Source: Chlorobiota bacterium (GTDB taxonomy: Bacteria > Bacteroidota > Ignavibacteria > Kapaibacteriales > NICIL-2). From it: 64,000 nucleotides of DNA. Below, one piece after another: positions 42,460-51,883 of the stretch; within the stretch, counting starts at the first letter, position 1, and every line of letters starts with the position of its first letter. The position numbers and the translations under genes are program-made. The stretch covers positions 358,159-422,158 of the forward strand of contig JAOAGY010000032.1 in NCBI GenBank assembly GCA_026415505.1, written 5' to 3'. The notes beneath the pieces were generated by a model, which saw only the letters and a program-made list of their open reading frames with translations, had not been told where the DNA came from and ran no database searches.

Positions 42460-43614
42460 ATGTCGAGCCGTTTTCAACGCATCCGGCAACGTTGGTCAGT
42501 ATGGAGAACTGTAACGGCACTGCTGATTGTGGTGTTGACTTTTCCGTATGCAGCTGCTCCAGTATTCACGGTCATGCCGACGTCGTCATTTACGGGTACT
42601 ACCTGGTTCGATCCGTATGCAAATAGCTTCGGACAATGGTACACGGCAAACGTTCATCTTCATAGCCACAGTTGGTGGGGTACGACAGACGGACGGAAGA
42701 ATTCGCCCAAACAGATAGATTCCGTTTACAGAAAGCTTGGGTACAGCATTGTTGCTCTCTCGAATTATCAGCGTATTGACTCGCTCGGATACCGGTGGCG
42801 ACACCTTCCGTGTTACGAACACGGATACAACATCCAAAAGACTCACCAATTGGCGCTCGGGGCACGCTCGGTCGTCTGGCTCGACTGCATCTTACCGCAA
42901 ACACTTTTTGTCAAGCAGTGGATACTCGACGTGCTCCGCCCAACAGCCGAGGTGATCGTTCTGGCTCACCCAGCATTTGGGCGCCCAAGCTATCGCCCAT
43001 CTGATCTGGCGGTGCTTGCTGGTTACGACTGCATCGAGGTCTTCAATCACTACCGCACATCCCTGGCGCATTGGGATTCGGCGCTTTCGAACGGCATTGT
43101 CGCATGGGCTGTGGGCAACGACGATTGCCACGACGTCAGCAGCGATGGTGAAACTGGCGTCTGTCTGACCCTCGTTCAGTTGCCGAGTGACTGGCAACCG
43201 CACGACCTCTACGACGCCTATCGAAGAGGCAGAACGATCGCGGTACGAACGCGTCGAGCACAACTACCGCTCGGCACTCCGCGTCAGCGACTTTCAGAAG
43301 ACAGTCTCGTTGTGGAACTCGACCGAGCTGCCGATTCGATCCGCTTCATCGCCGATCGCGGGCATATCATCGCGATCGAGCGGAACACCTCGCGGGCAGG
43401 ATGCTCAACCCAGCCCAGGATGCACTATCTTCGTGCCGAAGTGTACAGTGGCGAAACGATCTACGCCCTCAACCCGATTGTGCGAGCAGAGAGAAGCAGC
43501 ATTATCCAAAATCGCAGGCTGATCGAAGATGTGCCGGCGACGCTACTCTACCGCCTCGTTTGGGCACTCATCTATGCCAACATCGCTGTGTCACTGCGTC
43601 GCAAAGTTGCATGA
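42460..43614 (+). CDS. Membrane-anchored PHP-domain-like metallohydrolase
   Basis: 384 aa. An N-terminal membrane helix (about 16-35) is followed by an extracytoplasmic PHP-like domain. Metal-binding motifs are NVHLHSHSWWG (HxH), VLAHPAFGRPSYRPSDLAVLAGYDCIEVFNHY (His and Glu) and WAVGNDDCHD (Asp, His). A hydrophobic segment near the C-terminus (VWALIYANIAVSL) could be a second anchor. PHP proteins are usually phosphoesterases, but no substrate is evident. It overlaps the ArnT-like gene by 4 nt (ATGA), suggesting a shared envelope glycan role. Confidence 0.75.
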   Translation: MSSRFQRIRQRWSVWRTVTALLIVVLTFPYAAAPVFTVMPTSSFTGTTWFDPYANSFGQWYTANVHLHSHSWWGTTDGRKNSPKQIDSVYRKLGYSIVALSNYQRIDSLGYRWRHLPCYEHGYNIQKTHQLALGARSVVWLDCILPQTLFVKQWILDVLRPTAEVIVLAHPAFGRPSYRPSDLAVLAGYDCIEVFNHYRTSLAHWDSALSNGIVAWAVGNDDCHDVSSDGETGVCLTLVQLPSDWQPHDLYDAYRRGRTIAVRTRRAQLPLGTPRQRLSEDSLVVELDRAADSIRFIADRGHIIAIERNTSRAGCSTQPRMHYLRAEVYSGETIYALNPIVRAERSSIIQNRRLIEDVPATLLYRLVWALIYANIAVSLRRKVA

Positions 43615-45275
43615 TGAACTCTTGGATGAAGCGACCGACGACGTTGCTTGTTGTATTCGTTGCAGTCACGGTTATCCCGTTGTTGGGCAATGCCTATCTT
43701 TTCGACTGGGACGAAGTAAATTTTGCTGAATGCGCGCGTGAAATGCTCGTCAGCGGCGACTGGCTTCATCCGACGATTGACTTTGCGCCATTTTGGGAAA
43801 AACCGCCGCTTTTCTTCTGGCTTCAGGCAGCAGCGATGAAAATATTTGGCGTCAACGAGTTCGCTGCTCGCTTGCCGAACGCTCTCGTTGGCATCGCAAC
43901 GGTACTGCTGCTTGCCACCACCGGACGCCGCTGGTTGGACGATACTTTCGGTACCTTGTGGGCGTTGAGCTGGATTGGTTCGCTTCTACCTCAGTTCTAC
44001 GTGCATTCGGGATTGATCGATCCGCTCTTCAATCTTCTGATGTTCGCATCCATCGTCTGCGCTGTAGAAAGTGCGAGCAACCGGCGACGATCGTTATGGG
44101 TGCTACTGTCGGGTATTTCGCTCGGACTGGCTGTCTTGACAAAGGGTCCAGTTGCATTGTTACTCGTCGGCGTTCCATTGACAATCGTATGGCTGCTACG
44201 CTACGGCTGGCGGCGTACCCTCTTCGACGGTGGAACGATTGCTGTGGTGAGTTCGCTGCCATTTGTGGTGTGGTTGGCAAGCGATCGAAGCCAGTATGGG
44301 CAATGGTTCATGCAATCGTTCATCGCTTATCAAATCCGATTGTTGACAACCGGCGATGCTGGTCACAGCGGACCGATCTATTACCATATCGTCGTATTGT
44401 TGCTCGGTTGTTTGCCGGCATCGTGGCTTTCGTTGGCAGCAGTACGCTCACGGCACCGTATCGCTTCGATCGAGGACAAATCGCTCGTGATGGCGTTGTT
44501 GTTCGGAACGGTCGTCGTGGTATTTTCGATCGTGCAAACAAAAATCGTGCATTACTCCTCGCTGGCATACTTTCCCCTGACGTATTTCGCGGCACATGTT
44601 CTCTACCACTTGTGGCGAGAAGACAACCGGCACTGGGCACTCGTCGTCAGCATACTCGGTTCTTGCCTGCTCGGTATCGCAATGGTCGCAACACCGATCG
44701 TCCTCGGCAATCGAGAACTCCTACTTCGCATCGTGCACGACGACTTCGCCCGAAGTATCGTCGAGACGACAACGGCACGTTGGGCGGGCATCGAATGGGC
44801 ACCAGGAGCACTGATTTTGCTTGCGGTCGGCACAGCGATTGTATTGACTGTTCGCCGGCTGCCACGTGCTGCGTTCGTTGTTGTGTTGGTCGGGAATGCA
44901 CTGGGTATTTCAGCGTTCTTGCGCGTCGTAGCACCGCGTATTCAGGATTTCACCCAACGAAGATTGGTCGAGTTCTGCAAAGCGTATGCGAATCGAGATG
45001 TAATCCTCCATCCGATCGGATTCAAAACATACGTGCACCTGTTCTACGGCAAACGTCGGATTGAACAAAGTCCCCGCGGGCTCGGCATACAACCTGCACA
45101 GTGGGAGTCGTATTTGCTCGACGGACATCCCCCCTTCGACGTCGTCTTCATCGCCAAACGAACGAAAGCGAGCGATCTGCTGCGTCGCCACGATCTTGTT
45201 CAACTCGACGATCCGAATTCTCCATGGCTCTTTTTGCTCCGTTCGCGCACGACATCGAACGGCTCTACTTTTTAG
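43611..45275 (+). CDS. ArnT/GT39-type membrane glycosyltransferase
   Basis: 554 aa from the first of two consecutive ATGs at the ATGATG junction. It is a GT-C membrane enzyme with about 11 helices. The first periplasmic loop has the catalytic-type motif YLFDWDEVNFAECAREML and the lipid-donor motif PFWEKPPLFFWLQ, as in ArnT and dolichyl-phosphate mannosyltransferase-like proteins. GLAVLTKGPVALLL is also typical. It probably uses a polyprenyl-phosphate sugar to modify an extracytoplasmic acceptor. The soluble C-terminal domain is short. The 3' end overlaps mpl by 52 nt. Confidence 0.88.
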   Translation: MMNSWMKRPTTLLVVFVAVTVIPLLGNAYLFDWDEVNFAECAREMLVSGDWLHPTIDFAPFWEKPPLFFWLQAAAMKIFGVNEFAARLPNALVGIATVLLLATTGRRWLDDTFGTLWALSWIGSLLPQFYVHSGLIDPLFNLLMFASIVCAVESASNRRRSLWVLLSGISLGLAVLTKGPVALLLVGVPLTIVWLLRYGWRRTLFDGGTIAVVSSLPFVVWLASDRSQYGQWFMQSFIAYQIRLLTTGDAGHSGPIYYHIVVLLLGCLPASWLSLAAVRSRHRIASIEDKSLVMALLFGTVVVVFSIVQTKIVHYSSLAYFPLTYFAAHVLYHLWREDNRHWALVVSILGSCLLGIAMVATPIVLGNRELLLRIVHDDFARSIVETTTARWAGIEWAPGALILLAVGTAIVLTVRRLPRAAFVVVLVGNALGISAFLRVVAPRIQDFTQRRLVEFCKAYANRDVILHPIGFKTYVHLFYGKRRIEQSPRGLGIQPAQWESYLLDGHPPFDVVFIAKRTKASDLLRRHDLVQLDDPNSPWLFLLRSRTTSNGSTF

Positions 45276-46693
45276 GCATCGGTGGCATCGCAATGGGTTC
45301 GGTTGCGATTGCATGCAGCCGGCTCGGTTACACGGTCAGCGGCTGTGACAGCGGCGTGTATCCGCCGATGAGTCATCTGCTCGACCGCAGTCGCATCGAG
45401 TACGCTCCATCATACTCCCCGGATCATATCGTCGCCTTCGCGCCCGATGCAGTGGTCGTCGGCAACGCCATCAGCCGAGGCAATCCCGCGCTCGAAGCAG
45501 CATTGGACAGGAACTACCCACTGCTTTCCATGCCGGAACTGTTGCGTTGGCGTTTTATGGCATCGAGCCGACGCATCGTCGTCAGTGGGACACACGGAAA
45601 AACGACGACGACAAGTTTGATTGCATGGATTCTCCAGCAATGCCGTATTCCGCTCGGTTATCTGATCGGCGGTGCAAACGACCGACTCGGCGACGCATGT
45701 CGCCCAGCGCCCGATGGTGGATACTTCGTCCTCGAAGGCGATGAATACGACACGGCGTTCTTCGACAAACGAAGCAAGTTTCTCCACTCGATGCCGCACC
45801 TACTGGTCATCACGAGCATCGAGTACGACCATGCCGATATTTTTCCGTCCTACGAGAGCGTGCTTGCAACGTTCGAACGACTCGTTCACTTGGTACCACG
45901 CAGCGGACGCATCGTCGTTTGCGCCGACGATCCGGGTGCACTCGCAGCATCTGCTCGGTCACTGGCACCTGTCGAGCGATACGGTGTAACCGACGACGCC
46001 GAGTGGCATGCCGAGCTGATCGGCACGGACACATCGGGGATGAACTTCCGGGTCGCACATCATGGCAACACATTCGGTGACTTTTTCATCGCCATGCATG
46101 GCACGCACAACCTTCGCAACGCAACTGCCGCGATCGCAATCGCTCACGCTGTCGGGCTCGATAGCACGAGCATAGCAAAGGCGATGGCATCGTTCGAGCC
46201 ACCGAAGCGGCGTTTCGAGATACTGTGCACATGGCGGGGTGCACTCATCGTCGATGATTTCGCCCATCATCCGACAGCAGTTCGAGCAACGATCGAGGCG
46301 GCGCGATTGCGCTTTCCCGATCGCCGTATCGTCGCGTGTTTCGAGCCACGTTCGAACACATCGGCACGAGCGATTTTTCAACGTCAGTTCGCCGATGCCC
46401 TGGCTCAAGCCAATGCCGTCGTTCTTTGCCCGATTTATCGAGCCGAACGCTACTCTCCCGCCGACCGTCTCGACCGAGAACGATTGTGCAGCGACCTTCG
46501 CCAGCGTGGAGTCGAATGCACTGTCATTCCCGATGACATGAACTGGGGTACACTCGCATTCGATACACTTTCGACGATTCTCCGTCACGGTGACGTCCTG
46601 CTGCTTTTGAGCAACGGCGACATCGGTGGGTTGCGGCAAGCGATTCTCGCCGATGCTACCAACGAAAGCCGAACACTGCAGCATTCGGTATGA
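45224..46693 (+). CDS. mpl: UDP-N-acetylmuramate:L-alanyl-gamma-D-glutamyl-meso-diaminopimelate ligase
   Basis: 489 aa from the ATG giving MALFAPFAHD. Any later ATG would remove the nucleotide motif LYFLGIGGIAMGSVAIA. Mpl reattaches recycled murein tripeptide to UDP-MurNAc. Mur-ligase motifs are VSGTHGKTTTTSLIAWIL (P-loop), EGDEYDTAFFDKRSKF, GTHNLRNATAAIAIA, DDFAHHPTAVRATI and FEPRSNTS. The DEYDxAFFDKRSKF form distinguishes Mpl from MurC. Together with murQ at 12709-13641 it indicates cell-wall recycling. The 5' end overlaps the glycosyltransferase by 52 nt and the 3' end overlaps the convergent DUF2279 gene by 38 nt. Confidence 0.93.
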   Translation: MALFAPFAHDIERLYFLGIGGIAMGSVAIACSRLGYTVSGCDSGVYPPMSHLLDRSRIEYAPSYSPDHIVAFAPDAVVVGNAISRGNPALEAALDRNYPLLSMPELLRWRFMASSRRIVVSGTHGKTTTTSLIAWILQQCRIPLGYLIGGANDRLGDACRPAPDGGYFVLEGDEYDTAFFDKRSKFLHSMPHLLVITSIEYDHADIFPSYESVLATFERLVHLVPRSGRIVVCADDPGALAASARSLAPVERYGVTDDAEWHAELIGTDTSGMNFRVAHHGNTFGDFFIAMHGTHNLRNATAAIAIAHAVGLDSTSIAKAMASFEPPKRRFEILCTWRGALIVDDFAHHPTAVRATIEAARLRFPDRRIVACFEPRSNTSARAIFQRQFADALAQANAVVLCPIYRAERYSPADRLDRERLCSDLRQRGVECTVIPDDMNWGTLAFDTLSTILRHGDVLLLLSNGDIGGLRQAILADATNESRTLQHSV

Positions 46694-47525
46694 GCCGTAT
46701 GCATGGAGAGGGCAAACGCGCGAGATTGAGGATGCGCAGAACCGATCGGAGCAGTGGACTATCGGTAGGAATCGCTTCGAGATTGTAATCGAGCGCTAAC
46801 CATATCTCGTGCTTCCCGCTGTACGTGTACAATCCACCGTCGGCGACGATACCGCGGACCGAATGACCGATTGCCACACCGACCGATCGCAGCCACCACG
46901 CACTGCTATCGGCGAGCAGAGCCGATAGCGGCAGACACAGCCAGTGGTACTGGCTTTCGTAATCGTCGAAGATCGAGCGATACAATCCGCGCTCGACATT
47001 GCCCGATGAATGGATCGAATACTTGTATCGCAGAGCTGCCAATAGCGGCAATCGTTCTCCCCACAGTTGTTGCGCGACAGGCAAGGCTGCACCAGCGACA
47101 TTTGCAGCGATATCTCCCCAGCTCCACCCCAAGTACGGGTAATCGGCACCGGAACTGGCAACCGACGTTGCATCTCGGTATTCGACGAGCGTTTGATTGA
47201 TCAGGGCTGTCGCTGCCCCGACGAGCGTTGCAACGGTCGTATCCACACCGCTCCAGACAAGACCCTCGCGCACAAGGATCGTGGTCGCATACGCCGCCAT
47301 CGCATGCCCGAATTTATCCGCCCCGGCAGCATAACCGGCATCTGCACCGCTGTTGACATAGAACGGTACCGACGTTTTCCAATAGTGTCGTGCCTGCGCA
47401 ATGTGCGATACCGTCAGCGCTGTAATCGTTCCTGCTCCGAATGGCACAAGTCGTTCCCACCGCACACCCGACGAATCGTGCGCCGAGAGACTGACCACGC
47501 AAACGATCACTGCTGCAACCTTCAC
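46656..47525 (-). CDS. DUF2279 family protein
   Basis: 289 aa with a signal-peptide-like start. Family features are WERLVPFGAGTITALTVSHIAQARHYW, DKFGHAMAAYATTILVREGL, a polar helix and YLGWSWGDIAANVAGAALPVAQQLWG, then ESQYHWLCLPLSALL. These match the DUF2279/YfiM-like proteins of Bacteroidota, presumed outer-membrane or periplasmic, of unknown function. Its start overlaps the upstream subtilase stop by 4 nt, so it may be cotranscribed. The 3' end overlaps mpl on the opposite strand. Confidence 0.83.
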   Translation of the reverse strand: MKVAAVIVCVVSLSAHDSSGVRWERLVPFGAGTITALTVSHIAQARHYWKTSVPFYVNSGADAGYAAGADKFGHAMAAYATTILVREGLVWSGVDTTVATLVGAATALINQTLVEYRDATSVASSGADYPYLGWSWGDIAANVAGAALPVAQQLWGERLPLLAALRYKYSIHSSGNVERGLYRSIFDDYESQYHWLCLPLSALLADSSAWWLRSVGVAIGHSVRGIVADGGLYTYSGKHEIWLALDYNLEAIPTDSPLLRSVLRILNLARLPSPCIRLIPNAAVFGFRW

Positions 47526-50500
47526 GGTACCACGACGAATTTTTGAACGACCGACTCGGTCCCATCGCTACTCAGGACACGATAGAGATAGACACCCGGC
47601 GGTAGCAGCGTTCCATCGCTCAATCGCGGTACCCAACGAACACCGCCGGTCGGATCATCGCAAACCAAGCGCGCCAACTCCACTCCAGCAGTAGTTGTGA
47701 CGACAACTGTTGCACCGAGCGGCACGTGCGCAAACCGCAATTCACTGTCTCGGTGTCGCGACCACGGCTGTGGGAATGCGCGCGTCGAATCGCTCGACAT
47801 TGCTGCGTAGAACCATGCTACAGTTTTTCCATCGCCCCTGGTCATGAGCTTCCCCGTCATTGATCGGAATGTGCGTGGGAACGTCATCGTGTACACCAGT
47901 CCTCGCGCCTCGTAACGATACTCTGCATCGAGAATGAACCGAAGTACTCGGCGATCGGCTGTGGTTTCGATGGCAGCAACGCGACCGTATGGCTGTACAT
48001 CGATATCCTCAGCATCAAGACTTGCCGGGTCAGGATCGTCATCGAATCGCACTGTGATCGAATTGCTGCTTGTTTCGACCAATCCGACAGCGGCGAATTC
48101 GGCTACCGATTGTGTTGCCGACCGAACGACAAGCGGCACAGTCGAAGCGGGCGAACGATTACCGAAAAGATCAGGCGTTCCTTCGTGCAATCGAATCGTG
48201 TAGAGTCCTTCAGAGAGCGGTTGCGATAGCCACACGAGCAGTCTGTTGCGACCGGAAGCAGCGGTGTATTCGACATTCCAAAGAGAGTCACCCTTTTCGA
48301 CACTTACCGACGCTGGAGAGACACCGTTTGGCGGGAGATAGCCGCTCGACCACAATCGCACAATCCGTTCGCCAGCATCGAGTGTATCGGCACGATCGAG
48401 TACGAGCGGTTCAGCACGGACAACCGTCACCGGGTCGCTCCAGTGCGAGCTATCCAGTTGCCGAATCGCTTGAACAGTTACGGTGCAGTATGTGCAGGGC
48501 GGTATTTGTGCTGTGCTCAATTCGACAGCGGTATCGGCAGTTTCAGCGACGATCGTGCCCTCGATCTTCACGCGGTACCGATCTGCGGCGTCGGGTGAGT
48601 ACCATCGGCAGACGAGATGTGCATTGGGCTGCAGCATCGCCTCGACAATAACCGGTGCAGCAAGCCGAGCGGGTTCGAACTCGTAGAACCGTGTGCGCAA
48701 GGTATCGAATCCACAGGTCAAGGCAAGTTCAGCGCGACCATTCCCATCGAGATCGGCAATCAACGCTCCATTCGATAGCACAGAATCACGCACAGCAAGC
48801 AGTTCCAGTCCGCCGTTTCGCCAGGTGAAGACATAGGCGTACGGGAACAGCGTCAGAACGATCTCAGCGTTCCCATCGCCATCGAGATCGCCCACAGAAA
48901 CGCCATTGTAATAGGGACGTCCGTAACGAACGCCCCAGAAGTAATCTTCCCAGATCGCTCGGTACCTATCCTGTGACACCGCTCGATACAGTGTAAAGTG
49001 CCACAGTGGTGGCTCGTATTCACCGATTGCATTGTATGCCGGAAACGCCGGCGCTCCTGCAAGTATTTCCGAGCGTCCATCGCCGTCGACATCGGCAGCA
49101 GCAACGAACTCTGTACCCGCACCCGCCATGAACGGTTGCGGAGGTGCGGAAAATTCGTGAACGAATCGCCCGTTCGACCATTGAGCAATTTCCAAATCGC
49201 CGTCACTGTCTGCGAACGCAATTTCGATATGCCCATCCTCATCGAAATCTCCGACGGCGCACAGCGGTGCAGAGATGGTGTTTATTGTGCGACCAGCTTG
49301 CGGCGGCGACGAAAACTCGATGCTGTCGAGCACACGGAATACGCCTCCTTGCATACCAACCGCGACGAGTGCATCGCTGGCAGCCATCTGCGAACCATCG
49401 AGCGCCAACTTTGTCCTGCGTGTTCGGAAGCCGAGTATTTCTGGATATCCATCGCCGGTGATGTCAGCCAGCGCTGCTGCCCAGAATGTGTGCGTTGCTG
49501 TATCACCCCAGATGACGCTATCGAAGGGGACCGGCTCGAACCGATAGAGTCGCGTATCACCAGCATCATATGTGAGCAGATCGGCTCGTCCATCCCGATT
49601 TGCATCGGCAGAGCCGCGCAGGAAAAGCGTCCGAGGCGATGATGCAACTGTACGGAAAGTATCGGCGCTGCGTTCGATAACCATGGCATGCTGTGGCATA
49701 GCCATCTCGGTTGCGACAATGCGACCGCCCCTGGCGAAGCTACCGCTCAGCAACAGCGGCACCGCGCTGTAGCCAGCGAGATTCCAATCCGCATTGGAAC
49801 GCGCATAACCGTACAACGCGATCGAATCGAGCACCGTCGTTGTCGTATCGGCATCGTCCCGTGCAGCGATGCGCACGCGATAGATTCCCTCCGGAAGCAT
49901 GGGAACGAGAACTGCATGCACTCGACGATACTGCCCATCGCCGCGGATATCAGCAACGGGTGCTCCGCCGAGCTGTTCGACCGATACACCGATTTCGCAG
50001 GCGCGGCTGGTGCGAACGACGACCGCCAGCCGTCGTTGCCTACCGAGCCATACCATGTGCGATGCTGCCGATTGAAACGATATCGAGTTGGACAAGCGGG
50101 ATACGACCACAGCATCTTCGATTGTCTTGCCAGTACGCAAAGACACACGCAGACGAAGAGTAACTGCAGAATCATTTCCCGAGAACACATTTTCGAATCG
50201 TCGCCGGTACCCGATCGCCGCAACAGTAGATGAATCCAGAACGCGAACCGAATCGCTCCCGATGCACAGTAGCTGCCACCGTTCGAGCAACGGATGCACG
50301 GCATCGAGCGCGACAGTCGCTCCCATGCGATCCGATGCGACTACGCTGCGGTGCAGCGGTGAGCTAATTCGCACCATGCCGCCAAGAGCTGCAAGTTCAC
50401 ATGCTCTTCGTGCCGAGACGATTCCATGTCCCCTTTGTAACTGCCACGGTTGAGTTGCTGGCATCGCGCTCCCAGCCAGAATCGTGCGCACATTGTCAGC

Positions 50501-51757
50501 GGTCAGCGACGGATCGAGTGCGCACAGCAGCGCAGCGACACCGCTGACAAGAGGCGCCGCAAACGACGTCCCGCTGACTGTTTCGACATTGCCACCAGCT
50601 CCAGCAACGGGCACATTTTGCCCGGGTGCGAGCACCCAGAGTCGTTCACCGTAGCTACTGAACAATGCGGGACGATTATCGGATGTAGCGGCACCGACAC
50701 TAATGACACCTGGCTCGTCGCTGGGATAATGTGGCAACGACGATCCGCTATTACCCGACGAAGCGACAACGACAACGTCAAAAGCTCGTGCCAACTCGAT
50801 CGCCGAGGCAACGAGTTTCGATCGCACAATGTCACCGAAACTGCAGTTGATCACGCGCGCACCATTGAGCACCGCATAAACGAGTGCAACAGCGATGTCA
50901 TCTTCATCGCCGAACCCCGTCGCATCGAACGCTCGCAAGACCATCAACTTCGCATCGAACGCAATCCCAGTGAAACCGCTTCCTCCAGGCGGGGATGCTG
51001 CAATCAACGATGAAACAGATGTGCCGTGCCCATTGTCGTCGAACGGGAATGGATCGCGTTCGAGCCCTAATCCACGACCATTCGATGCTTGGTAAACAAA
51101 ATTGTAACCGATGACGTCGTCGCTGTAGCCGTTGCCGTCATTGTCGAGACCGTCGAGATCGCCACTGACACTGTCGCGCTGCTCCCAGAACGGCCACGGA
51201 TCGAAACGACCGTTGGCGTTGAGATCCTCGCCAGCATTGATCCACAACGATTGCCGAAGCAAGGGATGTCCCCAATCAATGCCGGTATCCACGACACCAA
51301 CGACGACACCTTCTCCGGTGGATAGCTTCCACGCGCTCTGAGCTTCCAAGACATCGAGGTACCACTGCACTGGGAGCGGCTGGCGACTGTTTCTGCAATA
51401 CATGTCACCATCGAGCTTGTAGCGAAGCGGTGTCCAGGCTCGGACAACCGTTGTATCGAAACGCAACAAACGACGAAGGCTATCGGCATTATCGGTGTGC
51501 ACGACAGCGAAAGATCGAAGTCGATCGAGGCATATATGCACTCGATTGTTATCTGCACTGAACTGACGGGTGGATTTTTCACCGAGTCGCTGTTCGACAA
51601 GCGGCGCAGCCGTTCGGTACCGAGATACAAAGCGGAAGCAGTCCGCGCTCGTTCGGAACTCGACGACGAGCTTCTCACCCGCCGTAAGAGGCAGAGAAAC
51701 GGCGATCCAGAACGCTGTATGGATCAACAGGCAGAGTACATCAGCACATCGTCGCAT
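47522..51757 (-). CDS. Secreted S8 subtilisin-family protease with FG-GAP-like repeats and T9SS-like C-terminus
   Basis: 1411 aa. Order of parts: signal peptide (1-27); inhibitor-like pro-region (about 28-145); subtilase domain (about 146-450) with Asp157 in GVVDTGIDWGHP, His244 in DNGHGTSVSS, oxyanion Asn336 and Ser398 in VSGTSFAAPLVSG; then a beta-rich part (455-660). Six FG-GAP/VCBS-like calcium motifs of the type DxDGDGxxEI fall near 716, 765, 836, 889, 956 and 1001. A fibronectin III-like part (about 1035-1115) and a C-terminal tail (LPPGVYLYRVLSSDGTESVVQKFVVV) follow, typical of T9SS type A sorting. The catalytic triad is intact. Confidence 0.9.
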   Translation of the reverse strand: MRRCADVLCLLIHTAFWIAVSLPLTAGEKLVVEFRTSADCFRFVSRYRTAAPLVEQRLGEKSTRQFSADNNRVHICLDRLRSFAVVHTDNADSLRRLLRFDTTVVRAWTPLRYKLDGDMYCRNSRQPLPVQWYLDVLEAQSAWKLSTGEGVVVGVVDTGIDWGHPLLRQSLWINAGEDLNANGRFDPWPFWEQRDSVSGDLDGLDNDGNGYSDDVIGYNFVYQASNGRGLGLERDPFPFDDNGHGTSVSSLIAASPPGGSGFTGIAFDAKLMVLRAFDATGFGDEDDIAVALVYAVLNGARVINCSFGDIVRSKLVASAIELARAFDVVVVASSGNSGSSLPHYPSDEPGVISVGAATSDNRPALFSSYGERLWVLAPGQNVPVAGAGGNVETVSGTSFAAPLVSGVAALLCALDPSLTADNVRTILAGSAMPATQPWQLQRGHGIVSARRACELAALGGMVRISSPLHRSVVASDRMGATVALDAVHPLLERWQLLCIGSDSVRVLDSSTVAAIGYRRRFENVFSGNDSAVTLRLRVSLRTGKTIEDAVVVSRLSNSISFQSAASHMVWLGRQRRLAVVVRTSRACEIGVSVEQLGGAPVADIRGDGQYRRVHAVLVPMLPEGIYRVRIAARDDADTTTTVLDSIALYGYARSNADWNLAGYSAVPLLLSGSFARGGRIVATEMAMPQHAMVIERSADTFRTVASSPRTLFLRGSADANRDGRADLLTYDAGDTRLYRFEPVPFDSVIWGDTATHTFWAAALADITGDGYPEILGFRTRRTKLALDGSQMAASDALVAVGMQGGVFRVLDSIEFSSPPQAGRTINTISAPLCAVGDFDEDGHIEIAFADSDGDLEIAQWSNGRFVHEFSAPPQPFMAGAGTEFVAAADVDGDGRSEILAGAPAFPAYNAIGEYEPPLWHFTLYRAVSQDRYRAIWEDYFWGVRYGRPYYNGVSVGDLDGDGNAEIVLTLFPYAYVFTWRNGGLELLAVRDSVLSNGALIADLDGNGRAELALTCGFDTLRTRFYEFEPARLAAPVIVEAMLQPNAHLVCRWYSPDAADRYRVKIEGTIVAETADTAVELSTAQIPPCTYCTVTVQAIRQLDSSHWSDPVTVVRAEPLVLDRADTLDAGERIVRLWSSGYLPPNGVSPASVSVEKGDSLWNVEYTAASGRNRLLVWLSQPLSEGLYTIRLHEGTPDLFGNRSPASTVPLVVRSATQSVAEFAAVGLVETSSNSITVRFDDDPDPASLDAEDIDVQPYGRVAAIETTADRRVLRFILDAEYRYEARGLVYTMTFPRTFRSMTGKLMTRGDGKTVAWFYAAMSSDSTRAFPQPWSRHRDSELRFAHVPLGATVVVTTTAGVELARLVCDDPTGGVRWVPRLSDGTLLPPGVYLYRVLSSDGTESVVQKFVVVP

Positions 51758-51883
51758 ATTTCGAAACTACCGAATTATTCACCAACGCACCGTGCCTGAG
51801 CGCAGCATCGGACGATCGGGAGTGAAACTATTTGCCTGCGACGTTCGTTTTAGCGCTCGGTTTTCGTCGCACCTTTTTCAGCT

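Noticed and set aside
47522-51757. Possible gene split or frameshift in the very long protease gene
   Set aside because: One uninterrupted frame carries signal peptide, triad, repeats and tail in consistent order, so a single gene is the simpler reading.
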